Counted from the stretch's first letter, positions 43,741 through 54,231 are shown. The stretch is 64,000 bases of DNA from Cryobacterium fucosi (GCF_004403515.1 NZ_SOHH01000066.1:1-64000), one strand, 5' to 3'. A program made the numbers and translations. The notes: generated by a model from the sequence alone, not told the origin.

Positions 43741-44904
43741 TCAGTGACCGGGGGTGCGGATGCCCAGCCGCGGCAGGCGGGGAATCTCCGCCACGGAGCC
43801 GGCCGATTGCGGCACGATGATTTCCTGGGCCGCCGCGACGGAGATCCCCTGCGATTGCACGTGCAGGGTGACGTCGGCCGGGACGGTGCGCTTGATCACG
43901 GCGAGGGCGATCGGACCGAGTTCGTGGTGCCGGGCGCTCGAGGTGATCACGCCGACGGCGCGACGCTCCGTCTCGCCGTCCGCCAGCCGCTTCGTCGCCT
44001 GCACCTCGTCGCCGTGCACGGGCAGCACGGCATCCGACCCGTCCAAGTGGAGCAGCACGAGCCGGCGCGGCGGGTGGCCGAGGTTATGCACCTTCGCCAC
44101 GGTTTCCTGGCCGCGGTAGCAGCCCTTGCTCAGATGCACGGCACTGCGCAGCCAGTCCAGTTCGTGCGGGAGGGTCTTCTCGTCGACCTCGGTGGCGCGG
44201 CGTGGGCGCCAGACCGCGATCCGGAGCGCCTCGAGGGCCAGAGTGCCGGCGGCGGAGACCGTGCCTGCCCGCACGGCGTCGCGCAGCGCAGGGAGCCCGT
44301 CGCGGGGCACGAGGGTCTCGGTCCAGTGCCAGTCCGCGGCGGGGTGCGCCGGCGCGTCGGCATACTGGAACCCGCCCGTGCCGACCCGGCCCCACGGGTC
44401 GCGCCAGGCCAGCGCAACACCGTTCGGTGCGGCCGGAGCAAGGTGCACATCGGACGGCTCGGCCGCCATCGTGCCGACCACCGCGTAGGCCAGGCTGTGG
44501 TCGACGACCTGCACCCGCAGGGTGAAGCGCATCTTGTCGAGCCAGGCGTGCAGGCCAGGCAGCTCTCCCGCCTCCAGTATCAGCCAGGTTTCCACGCCGT
44601 CGTCGACGACCGCCATCGCGTATTCGATCCGGCCGTTCGGGTCCAGCAGCAGGGTCTCGGTGGATTGCCCCGGGGTGAGGCCGCGCAGTTCCTGGCTGGA
44701 GATCGAGTTGAGCCAGGTGAGCCGGTCGGGCCCGGCCACGCCGAGCACGCCCCGGTTGGACAGGTCGACGACGGCCTCGCCGGCCAGAAGCCGGCGCTGC
44801 TCGATCATCGGGTTGCCGTAGTGCGCGGCGACCCCCGCGTCGAGGCCGTCCGCCTGCACGGCGCCGTCGAGTTCGAGGAGGGGGGAAACGCCTGCTTGGG
44901 TCAT
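43741..44904 (-). CDS. ygfZ: YgfZ/GcvT-type folate-binding Fe-S maintenance protein
   Basis: 387 aa. The family signature KGCYRGQETVAKVHNLGHPP is present (the Cys is the reactive residue of YgfZ), preceded by VVDLSNRGVLGVAGPDRLTW then LNSISSQELRGLTPGQSTET. YgfZ/IBA57 proteins bind tetrahydrofolate and help repair or assemble certain Fe-S clusters. I start at MTQAGVSPL (44904). Twenty bases separate it from the FABP-type gene upstream, so they form an operon. Confidence 0.88.
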   Translation of the reverse strand: MTQAGVSPLLELDGAVQADGLDAGVAAHYGNPMIEQRRLLAGEAVVDLSNRGVLGVAGPDRLTWLNSISSQELRGLTPGQSTETLLLDPNGRIEYAMAVVDDGVETWLILEAGELPGLHAWLDKMRFTLRVQVVDHSLAYAVVGTMAAEPSDVHLAPAAPNGVALAWRDPWGRVGTGGFQYADAPAHPAADWHWTETLVPRDGLPALRDAVRAGTVSAAGTLALEALRIAVWRPRRATEVDEKTLPHELDWLRSAVHLSKGCYRGQETVAKVHNLGHPPRRLVLLHLDGSDAVLPVHGDEVQATKRLADGETERRAVGVITSSARHHELGPIALAVIKRTVPADVTLHVQSQGISVAAAQEIIVPQSAGSVAEIPRLPRLGIRTPGH

Positions 44905-44924
44905 GATCGCTCTTTCCAGAATTT

Positions 44925-45539
44925 CTATTCGACCCGTTTGAGCCGGCCGGAGGCGTGGGTGCGGAGCGGCTGGCCCAGCGCGGCGATGTCCCAGGCCCAC
45001 AGCAGATGGCCCTCGACGAGGCCGTACAGCCGGGTGGCCGCCGAGTACGCCTTGGCACCCTGGGTGCGCATCACGGCATCCGTGGCCAGGTCGATCCGGG
45101 GCCCCTTCACCTGGCCCAGGTAGATCTCGGCCACGCCCCCGGGATGCACGAGCGTCACGTCGATGTCGAACCCGCCGTCACTGTTGCGGAGCGTCTCGAC
45201 CGCCGCCGCGGTGACGAACGGATGCTCGCCCTCGGCGGGCAGCAACCCGGGGCCTGGATCGCCGGGCCCCTGCGGTCGGCTCAGCCGCCAGTAGCCCGTC
45301 TCCGTCATCAACGGGGTCTTCTCATCGCTGCCGGTGCCCGGCACCGGTTCGAGCCAGGTGTAGGAGTTGTAGTTCAGGTGCGGCAGACCGTCATGGCTGA
45401 AACTCAGCCGATGGCCGAATTCCCTCGTGACCGACGTGTCGCCGATGGGATAGTCGAGGATGCCGGAGCCCTCCCAGACGCCCAGAAGCCACGAGAGCGG
45501 TACGAGTTCGGACGGGAGCTGAGTCGGAAGCTCGAACAT
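44925..45539 (-). CDS. FABP-family nitrobindin-like heme protein
   Basis: 204 aa. N-terminal LVPLSWLLGVWEGSGILDYP contains the GxWxGxG motif of the THAP4/nitrobindin family. TETGYWRLSRPQ and the conserved His candidates near the C-terminus support a ten-stranded beta-barrel that binds heme and isomerises peroxynitrite. Annotated elsewhere as FABP or DUF1794. Upstream of ygfZ on the same strand, as in other actinobacteria. Confidence 0.85.
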   Translation of the reverse strand: MFELPTQLPSELVPLSWLLGVWEGSGILDYPIGDTSVTREFGHRLSFSHDGLPHLNYNSYTWLEPVPGTGSDEKTPLMTETGYWRLSRPQGPGDPGPGLLPAEGEHPFVTAAAVETLRNSDGGFDIDVTLVHPGGVAEIYLGQVKGPRIDLATDAVMRTQGAKAYSAATRLYGLVEGHLLWAWDIAALGQPLRTHASGRLKRVE

Positions 45540-45545
45540 CGAAGG

Positions 45546-45659
45546 TTACCGCTGCCCCCGAAACAACTTGAACAGGACGATTCCGGAGACCCAGGCGATC
45601 GACAGACTCGCCAGCGCGAGGAGCCCCAGGAAGAAGATTTCGAGTGCGAGGGTTGACAT
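45546..45659 (-). CDS. 37-aa single-helix membrane peptide
   Basis: ATG at 45659 opens a short frame: MSTLALEIFFLGLLALASLS then IAWVSGIVLFKLFRGQR. One long hydrophobic helix followed by a positively charged end gives an N-out, C-in orientation. It ends 6 bases before the FABP gene start and is on the same strand, so it may be the first gene of that operon. Function unknown. Shortness makes chance possible, but composition and spacing favour a real gene. Confidence 0.5.
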   Translation of the reverse strand: MSTLALEIFFLGLLALASLSIAWVSGIVLFKLFRGQR

Positions 45660-45690
45660 GAGCCAACTCTAGCCCGACGACGGTCGAAAT

Positions 45691-45981
45691 CTAGGCGAAG
45701 CCGGCCAGGGCGAAGATTCCGGTGGCTCCGGCCAGCACAACCACGGCGCCGACCAGGCTCACCGTCACCCGGTTGACGTAGCCCTCTTTGCGGCCGGTCG
45801 CGAGCTGCACGCAGAGCGTTCCGATCATGCAACCGGCGAACGACAAGCCGATCCAGACCAGCGCCTGGCCGGGGAACGAGAACAGTCCGGTCAGCACGGC
45901 GCAGACGAGCGCGAACAGCCAGACCACCACCACGCTCTTCCACTGCCAGCTCACTCTCCCATTCTGCCCTGCCCGGGGCAC
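45691..45981 (-). CDS. Three-helix membrane protein
   Basis: 96 aa as drawn (87 if the GTG at 45954 is used). Hydrophobic stretches: [40 protein letters not shown], and [20 protein letters not shown]. Conserved hypothetical in appearance. Divergent from glnR, with 39-45 bp between. Start is uncertain because GGGAG lies too close to the GTG at 45954. Confidence 0.6.
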   Translation of the reverse strand: MPRAGQNGRVSWQWKSVVVVWLFALVCAVLTGLFSFPGQALVWIGLSFAGCMIGTLCVQLATGRKEGYVNRVTVSLVGAVVVLAGATGIFALAGFA

Positions 45982-46026
45982 ATTCGCGGCACGCTAGGAT
46001 GGGGCCACAATCCTTGGAGGGTGCGC

Positions 46027-46719
46027 GTGGCGCAGTTGTTGATCCTGACCTCGGCGGTCAACAGTGAGGTTCTCCCCGCCCTGGCGTTGCTGTCGCACGG
46101 CACGCGCATCATTCCGGCCCAGCCGGACCAGCTCGTCAACGCACCCGACGCCGACGTGATCCTGGTCGACGCCCGGACCAACCTGATCGGCGCCAGGTCC
46201 CTCTGCCAGATTCTCCGCACCACCGGGAACACGGTTCCCCTCATGCTCGTGATCACCGAGGGAGGGCTGGCCGCGGTCAGCGCCGACTGGGGCGTCGACG
46301 ACGTGATCCTCGACGCGGCCGGTCCGGCCGAGGTGGACGCCCGCATCCGTCTCGCGATCGGCCGCTCCCCCAGACCGGAGGAAACGGCCACGATCCGCGC
46401 CGCCGGCGTGGTGATCGACGAGGCCAGCTACTCGGCGAAGGTGCATGGGCGGCCGCTCGACCTCACCTACAAGGAATTCGAGTTGCTGCGTTTCCTCGCC
46501 GCGCACCCGTCGAGGGTGTTCACCCGGGAGCAGCTGCTCAGCGAAGTCTGGGGCTACGACTACTTCGGCGGCACCCGCACGGTCGACGTGCACGTGCGCA
46601 GACTGCGCGCCAAGCTCGGCGACCAGGAGTCGCTGATCGGCACGGTGCGCAACGTCGGTTACCGTTTCAACGTGTCGGAAGAGGACGGTGTGCGTGGAAT
46701 TCATCCGGTCGGGGCCTGA
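46027..46719 (+). CDS. glnR: GlnR-type orphan response regulator (nitrogen metabolism)
   Basis: 230 aa. The receiver-like domain keeps VILVDARTN at the phosphorylation position but lacks the acidic pair near its N-terminus ([10 protein letters not shown]), as in actinobacterial GlnR, which works without a partner kinase. [20 protein letters not shown] and [20 protein letters not shown] match GlnR closely. The winged helix has [20 protein letters not shown] and [20 protein letters not shown]. It controls nitrogen-assimilation genes. GTG 46027 fits the GGAGG spacing better than GTG 46021. It overlaps mshD, the same neighbour as in M. tuberculosis. Confidence 0.9.
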   Translation: MAQLLILTSAVNSEVLPALALLSHGTRIIPAQPDQLVNAPDADVILVDARTNLIGARSLCQILRTTGNTVPLMLVITEGGLAAVSADWGVDDVILDAAGPAEVDARIRLAIGRSPRPEETATIRAAGVVIDEASYSAKVHGRPLDLTYKEFELLRFLAAHPSRVFTREQLLSEVWGYDYFGGTRTVDVHVRRLRAKLGDQESLIGTVRNVGYRFNVSEEDGVRGIHPVGA

Positions 46720-47590
46720 CCTGGCGGATGCCGCGTTCACGGCTGAGTTCCGGGGCATCGCGGCCGAGGCCGGTGAGGCCGACGGTTATCACCCGTTCAA
46801 CGAGCAGTCCCTGTTCGACGTCTCCGCCGGACGGCGCACCCCGCTCCTCCTCTCCGACGCGGGACGCCACGTCGGCGCCGTGATCACCGGCCGGGGCGAA
46901 CTCGACCTCGTCGTACGGCCAGGCGTCCGCCGTCTCGGGCACGGCGGCGCCGCACTCGGGACGCTCCTGCCCGGCAGGCCAGGGGAGCTGACCGCCTGGG
47001 CGCACGGCGACCATCCGGGCGCCAGGGCCCTCGCCACCCGCTTCGGCTTCACCGCCGACCGCACCCTGCTGCAACTGCGCCGGCCGCTCCCCGAGGACAC
47101 GGGCGGCGGCGATCCGGCGGACCTCGACGACACACCCGCCGCCGCGACGGACATCGGCCCCTTCCGCCCCGGGGCCGACGACGCCGAGTGGGTCACCCTG
47201 AACGCCCTCGTCTTCGCGGGTCACCCGGAGCAGGGTGCGCTCACCCGGGCCGACCTCGAGGACAGGCAGTCCGAGCCCTGGTTCGACGCGGGTGATTTCC
47301 TGCTCGCCCGTGACCGGGCAAGCGGCCGCATCCTCGGCTACAACTGGCTCAAGATCGAGCCGGACGCTGCCGTCGGCGAGGTCTACGTCATCGGTGTGCA
47401 CCCGGATGCCGCCGGGCGCGGCGTCGGCCGCCGGCTGATGCTCGCGGGCCTCGAACGACTGCGTTCCAGAGGCTGCCGTGCCGCGGCGCTCTACGTCGAG
47501 GCGGACAGCACAGCGGCCGTGCACCTCTACCGCTCCCTCGGTTTCGCCGACCACACCGTCGACGTGCAGTACCGCCGGGACCCGCGTTAG
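46694..47590 (+). CDS. mshD: Mycothiol synthase (tandem GNAT)
   Basis: 298 aa with two GNAT domains. The N-terminal one is degenerate ([20 protein letters not shown]). The C-terminal one has the acetyl-CoA loop [20 protein letters not shown] and [20 protein letters not shown]. MshD acetylates Cys-GlcN-inositol, the last step of mycothiol synthesis. GTG 46694 is 8 bases after AAGAGGA and lies inside the 3' end of glnR. Presence of mycothiol matters for interpreting the PIG-L, MBL and DsrE genes of the tRNA-Thr island. Confidence 0.9.
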   Translation: MEFIRSGPDLADAAFTAEFRGIAAEAGEADGYHPFNEQSLFDVSAGRRTPLLLSDAGRHVGAVITGRGELDLVVRPGVRRLGHGGAALGTLLPGRPGELTAWAHGDHPGARALATRFGFTADRTLLQLRRPLPEDTGGGDPADLDDTPAAATDIGPFRPGADDAEWVTLNALVFAGHPEQGALTRADLEDRQSEPWFDAGDFLLARDRASGRILGYNWLKIEPDAAVGEVYVIGVHPDAAGRGVGRRLMLAGLERLRSRGCRAAALYVEADSTAAVHLYRSLGFADHTVDVQYRRDPR

Positions 47591-47647
47591 CCATCCGTTC
47601 ATGCCGGATCGTCGCCTCTGCCCCGCACTCGGTGTCAAGATGGACAG

Positions 47648-49822
47648 ATGGACGGCGACAACATCCCGACGGACTCCGGTCTCGGCACTGACTTCGACGA
47701 CGATTTCGATCCCCTGGTCGGCACGAACGACCCCGCTCTGCCCTCGGACCGTTACCTCGATCGCGAACTGAGCTGGCTGGCCTTCAACCAGCGCGTGCTC
47801 GAGCTCGCCGAAGACCCTGACCTGCCGGTGCTCGAGCGCACCAACTTCCTCGCCATCTTCGCGAGCAACCTGGACGAGTTCTTCATGGTGCGCGTTGCCG
47901 GGCTCAAGCGGCGCATCCTCACCGGCCTCGCCGTGCCCACCAACATCGGGCGGGCTCCCCAGGACGCCCTCTCCGACATCTCCGCGGCGGCGCACGTGCT
48001 GCAGGCCAGGCACGCGCACGCCTTCCAGGACCAGGTGATCCCGGCGCTCTCCGAGGCCGGCATCGACATCGTCAAGTGGGACACCCTCGACGAGGCCGAC
48101 CACCGGTCCCTCCGCGGCTACTTCTCGAACCAGATCTTCCCGGTGCTGATGCCGCTGGCCGTCGACCCGGTGCACCCGTTCCCGTACATCTCCGGGCTCT
48201 CGCTCAACCTCGCCGTGCGCGTGCGCAACTCCAAGACCGGCAAGCAGGAGTTCGCCCGGCTCAAGGTGCCGACCATGCTGCCGCGCTTCATCCGGGTGGA
48301 CCGGCGCGAGAACGTGGAGAGCGTGCGCTTCATCACGCTGGAAGACCTCATCGCCAACCACCTCGGCGACCTGTTCCCCGGCATGGACATCCTCGAACAG
48401 CACGTCTTCCGGGTGACCCGGAACGAGGACGTCGAGATCGAGGAAGACGAAACCGAGAACCTGATCAAGGCCCTCGAGAAGGAACTGCTGCGCCGCCGTT
48501 TCGGCCCGCCCATCCGCCTCGAGATCACCGAGGACATGGACGAGGTGACCCTCGGCCTCCTCGTTCGCGAGCTCGACGTGTCCGAGCAGGAGGTCTACCG
48601 GCTGCCGGCGCCGCTCGACCTCGGCGGCCTCTTCGACCTGCGGATCGACCGTCCCGACCTGCACTACGCGAAGCACGTGCCGACCACGGCCGTGCAGCTG
48701 ATGGCCGGCGAACCGAACGCGCAGCCGGACATCTTCAGCTCCATCCGCCGCCGGGACATCCTGCTGCACCACCCGTACGAGTCGTTCGCCACCAGCGTGC
48801 AGGCGTTCCTCGAACAGGCCGCCGCCGACCCGAACGTGCTCGCAATCAAGCAGACCCTGTACCGCACCTCGGGGGACAGCCCCATCGTCGAGGCCCTCAT
48901 CGACGCCGCGGAGTCCGGCAAGCAGGTGCTCGCCCTGGTCGAGATCAAGGCCCGCTTCGACGAGCAGGCCAACATCTCCTGGGCGCGCAAACTGGAGAAG
49001 GCCGGCGTGCACGTCGTCTACGGCCTGGTCGGGTTGAAGACGCACTGCAAGCTCGCCCTGGTCGTGCGCAACGAAGACGGCCTGCTGCGGCACTACAGCC
49101 ACATCGGCACCGGGAACTACAACCCGAAGACCAGCCGGCTCTACGAGGACCTCGGGCTGCTCACCACCGACCCGCAGGTCGGCAAGGACCTCACCCGGCT
49201 GTTCAACGAACTGTCCGGTTACGCCATCGAGAAGAAGTTCAAACGACTCCTCGTGGCTCCGCTGCACCTGCGCCGCGCGCTGCTCAAGAGCATCGCCGAC
49301 GAAACCGCGGCCGCCCTCGCCGGCAAGCCATCCGGCATCCGCATCAAGGTGAACTCAATGGTCGACGAGGCCATCATCGACTCGCTCTACCGGGCCAGCC
49401 AGGCCAGGGTGCCGATCGAGATCTGGGTGCGCGGGATCTGCAGCCTGAAGCCGGGGGTCCCTGGGATGAGCGAGACGATCCGGGTGCGGTCCATCCTCGG
49501 CCGCTACCTCGAGCACTCGCGGATCTTCTCCTTCCACAACGCCGGCGACCAGCAGGTGTTCATCGGCAGCGCCGACATGATGCACCGCAACCTCGACCGC
49601 AGGGTCGAGGCGCTCGTGCGCCTCGTCGACCCTGAGCACCTCAGCGAGATCGATGGGCTGTTCAACCGGGCGATGGACGACCGCACCGCGTCGTGGTGGC
49701 TGGACAGCTCGGGCGAGTGGATCCGTCGCCACCTGGACGGCGCCGGGCATCCGCTCGACGACATGCAGAACCGGCTCATGCAGCAGATCTCCCTCCGCAA
49801 GCGTCCGGCAGGTCGTCGGTGA
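47648..49822 (+). CDS. ppk1: Polyphosphate kinase 1
   Basis: 724 aa. Order of parts: N domain ([20 protein letters not shown]), head domain ([20 protein letters not shown]), C1 ([40 protein letters not shown]) and C2 with the autophosphorylated His in [20 protein letters not shown], then [20 protein letters not shown]. It makes polyphosphate from ATP reversibly. The first 30 residues are acidic. Overlaps mutT1 by GTGA. Position between mshD and the pst operon fits a phosphate cluster. Confidence 0.96.
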   Translation: MDGDNIPTDSGLGTDFDDDFDPLVGTNDPALPSDRYLDRELSWLAFNQRVLELAEDPDLPVLERTNFLAIFASNLDEFFMVRVAGLKRRILTGLAVPTNIGRAPQDALSDISAAAHVLQARHAHAFQDQVIPALSEAGIDIVKWDTLDEADHRSLRGYFSNQIFPVLMPLAVDPVHPFPYISGLSLNLAVRVRNSKTGKQEFARLKVPTMLPRFIRVDRRENVESVRFITLEDLIANHLGDLFPGMDILEQHVFRVTRNEDVEIEEDETENLIKALEKELLRRRFGPPIRLEITEDMDEVTLGLLVRELDVSEQEVYRLPAPLDLGGLFDLRIDRPDLHYAKHVPTTAVQLMAGEPNAQPDIFSSIRRRDILLHHPYESFATSVQAFLEQAAADPNVLAIKQTLYRTSGDSPIVEALIDAAESGKQVLALVEIKARFDEQANISWARKLEKAGVHVVYGLVGLKTHCKLALVVRNEDGLLRHYSHIGTGNYNPKTSRLYEDLGLLTTDPQVGKDLTRLFNELSGYAIEKKFKRLLVAPLHLRRALLKSIADETAAALAGKPSGIRIKVNSMVDEAIIDSLYRASQARVPIEIWVRGICSLKPGVPGMSETIRVRSILGRYLEHSRIFSFHNAGDQQVFIGSADMMHRNLDRRVEALVRLVDPEHLSEIDGLFNRAMDDRTASWWLDSSGEWIRRHLDGAGHPLDDMQNRLMQQISLRKRPAGRR

Positions 49823-50757
49823 CCGAGTCGCCGGTCTTCGCCGCCGGCGCCGTCTGCTGGCGCCTGATCGAGGGCAGGATGCACGTGCTTCTCATCCACC
49901 GCACGGTCTACGGCGACGTGACCATTCCCAAGGGAAAGGTCGATCCGGGCGAGACGCTCCCGCAGACGGCGGTGCGGGAGATCGAGGAGGAAACCGGGCT
50001 GGCGGTGGCCCTCGGCGTTCCGCTGGGGATATCCACCTACTCGATGCCGGGCGGCCGGGAGAAAATCGTGCACTACTGGGCCGCCGAGGTGAGCCCGGAG
50101 TCGATCCAGCGTTCCACCTTCGTGCCCAACGGCGAGGTCGCCGCGATCGAGTGGGTCACGATCAAGAAGGCCAGGACCTATCTCAGCTACACCCCCGACG
50201 TCGAGATCGTCGACGCGTTCGCGAAGCTCGTTGACGCCGGCGTCACCCGCACCTTCGCGCTGATCGCACTCCGGCACGGCAAAGCGGTGCAGCCCGGCAA
50301 CTGGGACGGACCGGACGCCACCCGCCCCCTCACCGAGCGCGGGGTCAGCCAGGCGGCCGGTCTCGTCGGCACGATCGCCGCGTGGCGTCCCCGGCGCATC
50401 ATCTCCAGCACCGCGACCCGCTGCGTCACGACGGTGGCGCCGCTCTCCGCCGCCACCGGCATCCAGATCAAGCGCACCGAGGTGTTCAGCCAGGACGCCT
50501 ACGAGCAGGGTCTCGCCGACGTGCGCGCGGGCATCGGAAAACGGGTGCGTTCACGCAAGTCCGCCGTGATCTGCAGCCACGGGCCCGTGCTGCCCGAGAT
50601 CCTCCACGAAATCGCCCTCGCCACCGGGACGACCTTCGGTTCGTTCGTGGCCGACGCCGCGAGCCTCGACACCGGGGCGTTCGCCGTCGTGCACCTCTCG
50701 TCCGAGAACCCGAGCGCGGGCATCGTCGCCATCGAAACGCACGCCCCCGCCGCGTAG
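49819..50757 (+). CDS. mutT1: MutT1-type Nudix hydrolase with histidine phosphatase domain
   Basis: 312 aa. Residues 1-135 are Nudix: [20 protein letters not shown] followed by TGL fits GX5EX7REUXEEXGU. Residues 155-312 are a histidine-phosphatase domain with [45 protein letters not shown] and the second His in [11 protein letters not shown]. The same fusion next to ppk is found in mycobacteria, where MutT1 acts on 8-oxo-(d)GTP and Ap4A. GTG start overlaps the ppk1 stop. Confidence 0.92.
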   Translation: MTESPVFAAGAVCWRLIEGRMHVLLIHRTVYGDVTIPKGKVDPGETLPQTAVREIEEETGLAVALGVPLGISTYSMPGGREKIVHYWAAEVSPESIQRSTFVPNGEVAAIEWVTIKKARTYLSYTPDVEIVDAFAKLVDAGVTRTFALIALRHGKAVQPGNWDGPDATRPLTERGVSQAAGLVGTIAAWRPRRIISSTATRCVTTVAPLSAATGIQIKRTEVFSQDAYEQGLADVRAGIGKRVRSRKSAVICSHGPVLPEILHEIALATGTTFGSFVADAASLDTGAFAVVHLSSENPSAGIVAIETHAPAA

Positions 50758-50792
50758 GCACCCCGTTGGTCGTTCGTCACGACCGACGATTC

Positions 50793-50824
50793 GTTGACGC
50801 GCGTTAACCTGCCGTTCACCTCAC
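50793..50824 (+). promoter_or_regulatory. Pho-box-like direct repeats upstream of pstS
   Basis: GTTAACCTGCC (50803-50813) is followed directly by GTTCACCTCAC (50814-50824), with a weaker GTTGACGCGC (50793-50802) before them. Two or more 11-bp GTTCACC-type repeats are the binding unit of actinobacterial PhoP, and RegX3-type regulators recognise related sites. It lies 106-137 bp before the pstS GTG. Confidence 0.7.
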
Positions 50825-50929
50825 GGGGGGAATGTCGTTAATCATGCCGAATATGGTCTCACCGAGGCCGGCACCGGCCTCTGCCTTGCACTCAAGTAAT
50901 TCTGCAGTCAACCCTCGAAAGGGATCCTT

Positions 50930-52024
50930 GTGAATTTCACGCGTTTTGGCCGACCCGCGGTCATCGCCGTCGTTGCCGCTCTTGCACTCTCCTCCTGTGC
51001 CGCGAATGAGGCCGCACCCGCCGCCTCGGACGCCGCCACGGCCAGCGCCCTCACCGGCACCCTGACCGGCGCGGGCTCGTCCGCACAGGGCTCCGCCCAG
51101 GAGGCCTGGATCGCAGCGTTCCAGACCGCCAACCCCGACGTCACCGTCAACTACGACCCGTCCGGCTCCGGCGCGGGCCGCGCAACGTTCATCGCGGGCG
51201 GCTCCGACTTCGCCGGCAGCGACTCCTACCTGAAGGACGAGGAGCTGGCCGGCACGTTCGCCGCCTGCGCCCCCACCGGTAAGGCAGTCGACCTCCCGGT
51301 CTACATCTCCCCCATCGCCGTCATCTTCAACGTCGAGGGCGTCAAGGACCTCAACCTCGACTCGCCCACCCTCGCCAAGATCTTCAAGGGCGACATCACC
51401 ACCTGGAACGACCCGGCGATCGCCGCGTTGAACCCGAAGGCCACCCTGCCGACCACGGCGATCACCGCCGTGCACCGCTCGGACGACTCCGGCACCACGA
51501 AGAACTTCTCGGACTACCTGAACCAGACCGCACCCGATGTGTGGACCGAGAAGCCGGGCGACCCCTTCCCGTACCAGACCGGTGAGGGCGCCAAGGGTAC
51601 CTCCGGTGTCGTCGACGCCGTCACCAACGGCACCGGAACCATCGGTTACGCGGATGCGTCCAGGGCCGGCAAGCTCGGCGTTGCGAAGATCAAGGTCGGC
51701 GACAAGTTCGTCGGTTACACGGCCGAGGCCGCCGCCGCCGTCGTGGCCGAGTCGCCTCTCGTCGAGGGCCGCGACGCGAGCGACCTCGCCATCAAGGTCG
51801 ACCGTCTGACCACTGACCCGACGCACTACCCGCTCGTGCTCGTGAGCTACGCGCTGGTCTGCACCGAGTACGCCAAGCCGGCCCAGGGTGAGCTCGTCAA
51901 GGCCTACGTCAGCTACATGGCAGGCACCGACGGCCAGTCCGTCGCAGCCTCCGCCGGTGGCGCAGCGCCGCTGTCCGCCGATCTGGCCGACAAGGTCGCC
52001 GCGGTCCTCGAGTCCATCAAGTAA
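50930..52024 (+). CDS. pstS: Phosphate ABC transporter substrate-binding lipoprotein
   Basis: 364 aa, GTG start. Lipobox in VVAALALSSCAANEA, Cys near residue 22. Phosphate-binding loops: LTGAGSSAQGSAQEAWIAAF, YDPSGSGAGRATFIAGGSDF then AGSD, and VHRSDDSGTTKNFSDYL. It captures phosphate outside the membrane for PstCAB. Strongly expressed in phosphate starvation in related bacteria. A hairpin between it and pstC may set its excess over the permease. Confidence 0.95.
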   Translation: MNFTRFGRPAVIAVVAALALSSCAANEAAPAASDAATASALTGTLTGAGSSAQGSAQEAWIAAFQTANPDVTVNYDPSGSGAGRATFIAGGSDFAGSDSYLKDEELAGTFAACAPTGKAVDLPVYISPIAVIFNVEGVKDLNLDSPTLAKIFKGDITTWNDPAIAALNPKATLPTTAITAVHRSDDSGTTKNFSDYLNQTAPDVWTEKPGDPFPYQTGEGAKGTSGVVDAVTNGTGTIGYADASRAGKLGVAKIKVGDKFVGYTAEAAAAVVAESPLVEGRDASDLAIKVDRLTTDPTHYPLVLVSYALVCTEYAKPAQGELVKAYVSYMAGTDGQSVAASAGGAAPLSADLADKVAAVLESIK

Positions 52025-52039
52025 CACCGCGTGAAGTCT

Positions 52040-52082
52040 GCCCGGCCCGGGAGTCGCATTGCATGCGCCCCCGGGACCGGGC
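52040..52082 (+). terminator. Intercistronic hairpin between pstS and pstC
   Basis: GCCCGGCCCGGG and CCCGGG-A-CCGGGC pair over 12 bp with one bulged A and an 18-nt loop, 16 bases after the pstS stop. No T-run follows. In pst operons such a hairpin can protect pstS mRNA or reduce read-through, giving more PstS than permease. Confidence 0.55.
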
Positions 52083-52160
52083 ACACTTAGGTTTGTGGCC
52101 AGCGGCTCGAACCTGCTCCCCCCCAATTCAGCACCTCACCACTCCAGGGAGACGCCCGGC

Positions 52161-53105
52161 ATGACCACCATCGTTGCCCGTGACACCATCCGGGCGCCCC
52201 AACGGGCCGGCGATCGCATCTTCTCGACCGCAACCGTGGTGGCCGGCAGCCTCATCCTCGCCGTCCTCGCCGCCGTGGCAGCGTTCCTGCTCGTGCAGAG
52301 CCTCCCCGCGTTCGTCGCCACACCGGCCGACTTCAAGGGCGACGCCGCCAACTTCTGGGCCTACGTCTGGCCCCTGGCCTTCGGCACGCTCTGGTCGGCC
52401 CTGCTCGCGCTCCTGATCGCCATTCCGCTGGCGATCGGCATCGCCCTCTTCATCTCGCACTATGCCCCCCGCAAGCTCGCCCAGGGCCTCGGCTACATCA
52501 TCGACCTTCTGGCCGCCGTGCCGTCGGTGGTCTTCGGCCTGTGGGGCATCGGCGTGCTCGCCCCGCTCCTGCAGCCCTTCTACACGAGCCTGGTCGAATG
52601 GTTCGGCTGGATCCCCCTCTTCGCCGGCCCCGTCTCCGGGACCGGGCGCACGATCCTGACGGTCTCGATCGTTCTGGCCGTGATGGTCTTGCCGATCATC
52701 ACCGCGATCTGCCGGGAGATCTTCCTGCAGACCCCGGTGCTCTACGAGGAGGCCTCCCTGGCCCTCGGCGCGACGCGCTGGGAAATGATCGCGATGGCGG
52801 TGCTGCCCTTCGGCCGCTCCGGCATCATCTCCGCGTCCATGCTCGGCCTCGGCCGCGCCCTCGGTGAGACGATGGCCGTCGCCATGGTGCTCTCGCCGAG
52901 CCCGCAGGTCATCTTCGCACTGCTGACGTCCCAGAACCCGACGACGATCGCCGCGAACATCGCCCTCAACTTCCCCGAGGCGCACGGGACCGGAGTGAAC
53001 ATCCTCCTCGCCACCGGCCTCGTACTGTTCGTGATCACCCTGGCCGTGAACATGGTCGCCCGGGTCATCATCAACCGCCGCAAGGCATTCTCCGGAGCGA
53101 ACTGA
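52161..53105 (+). CDS. pstC: Phosphate ABC transporter permease PstC
   Basis: 314 aa, six membrane helices. The first is VVAGSLILAVLAAVAAFLLV. Seen: AQGLGYIIDLLAAVPSVVFG, FLQTPVLYEEASLALGATRW then EMIAMAVLPFGRSGI, the EAA loop contacting PstB. I start at ATG 52161 (MTTIVARDTIRAP), preceded by CAGGGAGA. The stop overlaps the pstA start (TGATG). Confidence 0.94.
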   Translation: MTTIVARDTIRAPQRAGDRIFSTATVVAGSLILAVLAAVAAFLLVQSLPAFVATPADFKGDAANFWAYVWPLAFGTLWSALLALLIAIPLAIGIALFISHYAPRKLAQGLGYIIDLLAAVPSVVFGLWGIGVLAPLLQPFYTSLVEWFGWIPLFAGPVSGTGRTILTVSIVLAVMVLPIITAICREIFLQTPVLYEEASLALGATRWEMIAMAVLPFGRSGIISASMLGLGRALGETMAVAMVLSPSPQVIFALLTSQNPTTIAANIALNFPEAHGTGVNILLATGLVLFVITLAVNMVARVIINRRKAFSGAN

Positions 53106-54193
53106 TGAGCACCACCACAGTGGCCGTGCCCCTCACCAACTCGCTCACCGCCGGCAAGCTGCCCAGGCACTCCGGGCCGGTCGTGCTGCTGGTGAGCTGG
53201 CTGGTCACCGCGGCCGTCTTCCTGATCGTGCAGCTCTCCGGCGCCAGCACGAGCTTCAACGTCGCCGGCACCCTGTTCTTCGGCACCGTGCTGTACTGCA
53301 TTGCGATCTATCTGCTCTCCTTCTTCGTCGAGGGCGTGCGGAAGGCCAAGGACCGGCTGGTCACCGCCCTCGTCACCGCCGCGTTCGTGATCGCTCTGCT
53401 CCCCCTGATCTCCCTCGTCGCAACGACGGTCATCAGCGGGCTGCCGGCCTTCCTCACCCCGACGTTCTTCACCTCCTCCCAGCGCAACGTCGTCGGCCCC
53501 GGCGGCGGCGCACTGCACGCCGTGATCGGCACCCTGCTCATCACGGGCCTCGCAACGTTGATCTCCGTGCCGATCGGGCTGCTCTCCGCGATCTACCTGA
53601 CCGAGTACGGCCGCGGCCGGCTGGCGCGGGCGATCACCTTCTTCGTCGACGTGATGACGGGCATCCCGTCGATCGTGGCCGGCCTGTTCGCCTTCGCGCT
53701 GTTCTCCCTGCTGTTCAATGACCCCGGGATCCGGTTCGGGTTCGGCGGTGCGATCGCCCTGTCGGTGCTGATGATCCCCGTGGTCGTGCGCTCGAGCGAG
53801 GAAATGCTCAAGCTCGTGCCTAACGAGCTGCGCGAGGCCGCCTACGCGCTCGGCGTGCCGAAGTGGCTGACCATCCTCAAGGTGGTGCTGCCGACATCCC
53901 TGGCCGGGATCGTCACCGGAATCATGATCTCGATCTCCCGCGTGATCGGCGAGACGGCGCCGCTGCTGATCATCTCCGGCTTCACCGCCAGCATGAATTA
54001 CGACCTGTTCAACGAGCGGATGATGACCCTGCCGGTGTTCGTGTACACCCAGTACGCCAACCAGGGCACGGACACGCAGGCCTACCTCGACCGGGCCTGG
54101 GCCGGCGCGCTCACGTTGATCCTGATCGTGATGGTGCTCAACGCCCTCGCCCGGCTGATCGCCAAACTCTTCTCCCCCAAGCTCGGCCGATAG
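53105..54193 (+). CDS. pstA: Phosphate ABC transporter permease PstA
   Basis: 362 aa. Longer than usual because the N-terminus has two extra membrane helices ([20 protein letters not shown] and [18 protein letters not shown]) before the six of the PstA core. EAA loop: [20 protein letters not shown] followed by [15 protein letters not shown]. The extra pair is frequent in actinobacterial PstA. Translationally coupled to pstC. Confidence 0.94.
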   Translation: MSTTTVAVPLTNSLTAGKLPRHSGPVVLLVSWLVTAAVFLIVQLSGASTSFNVAGTLFFGTVLYCIAIYLLSFFVEGVRKAKDRLVTALVTAAFVIALLPLISLVATTVISGLPAFLTPTFFTSSQRNVVGPGGGALHAVIGTLLITGLATLISVPIGLLSAIYLTEYGRGRLARAITFFVDVMTGIPSIVAGLFAFALFSLLFNDPGIRFGFGGAIALSVLMIPVVVRSSEEMLKLVPNELREAAYALGVPKWLTILKVVLPTSLAGIVTGIMISISRVIGETAPLLIISGFTASMNYDLFNERMMTLPVFVYTQYANQGTDTQAYLDRAWAGALTLILIVMVLNALARLIAKLFSPKLGR

Positions 54194-54231
54194 GCTCCAC
54201 CCGGCCGCTGGCCTCCAACTCGAAGGAATGC

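Noticed and set aside
46667-49267. An 866-codon antisense frame covering mshD and ppk1
   Set aside because: Both sense genes are clearly identified by catalytic motifs; the antisense protein has no recognisable fold and is a GC-driven shadow.
53863-54231. N-terminal extension of pstB
   Set aside because: It overlaps pstA out of frame; ATG 54232 has a ribosome site and gives a normal PstB.
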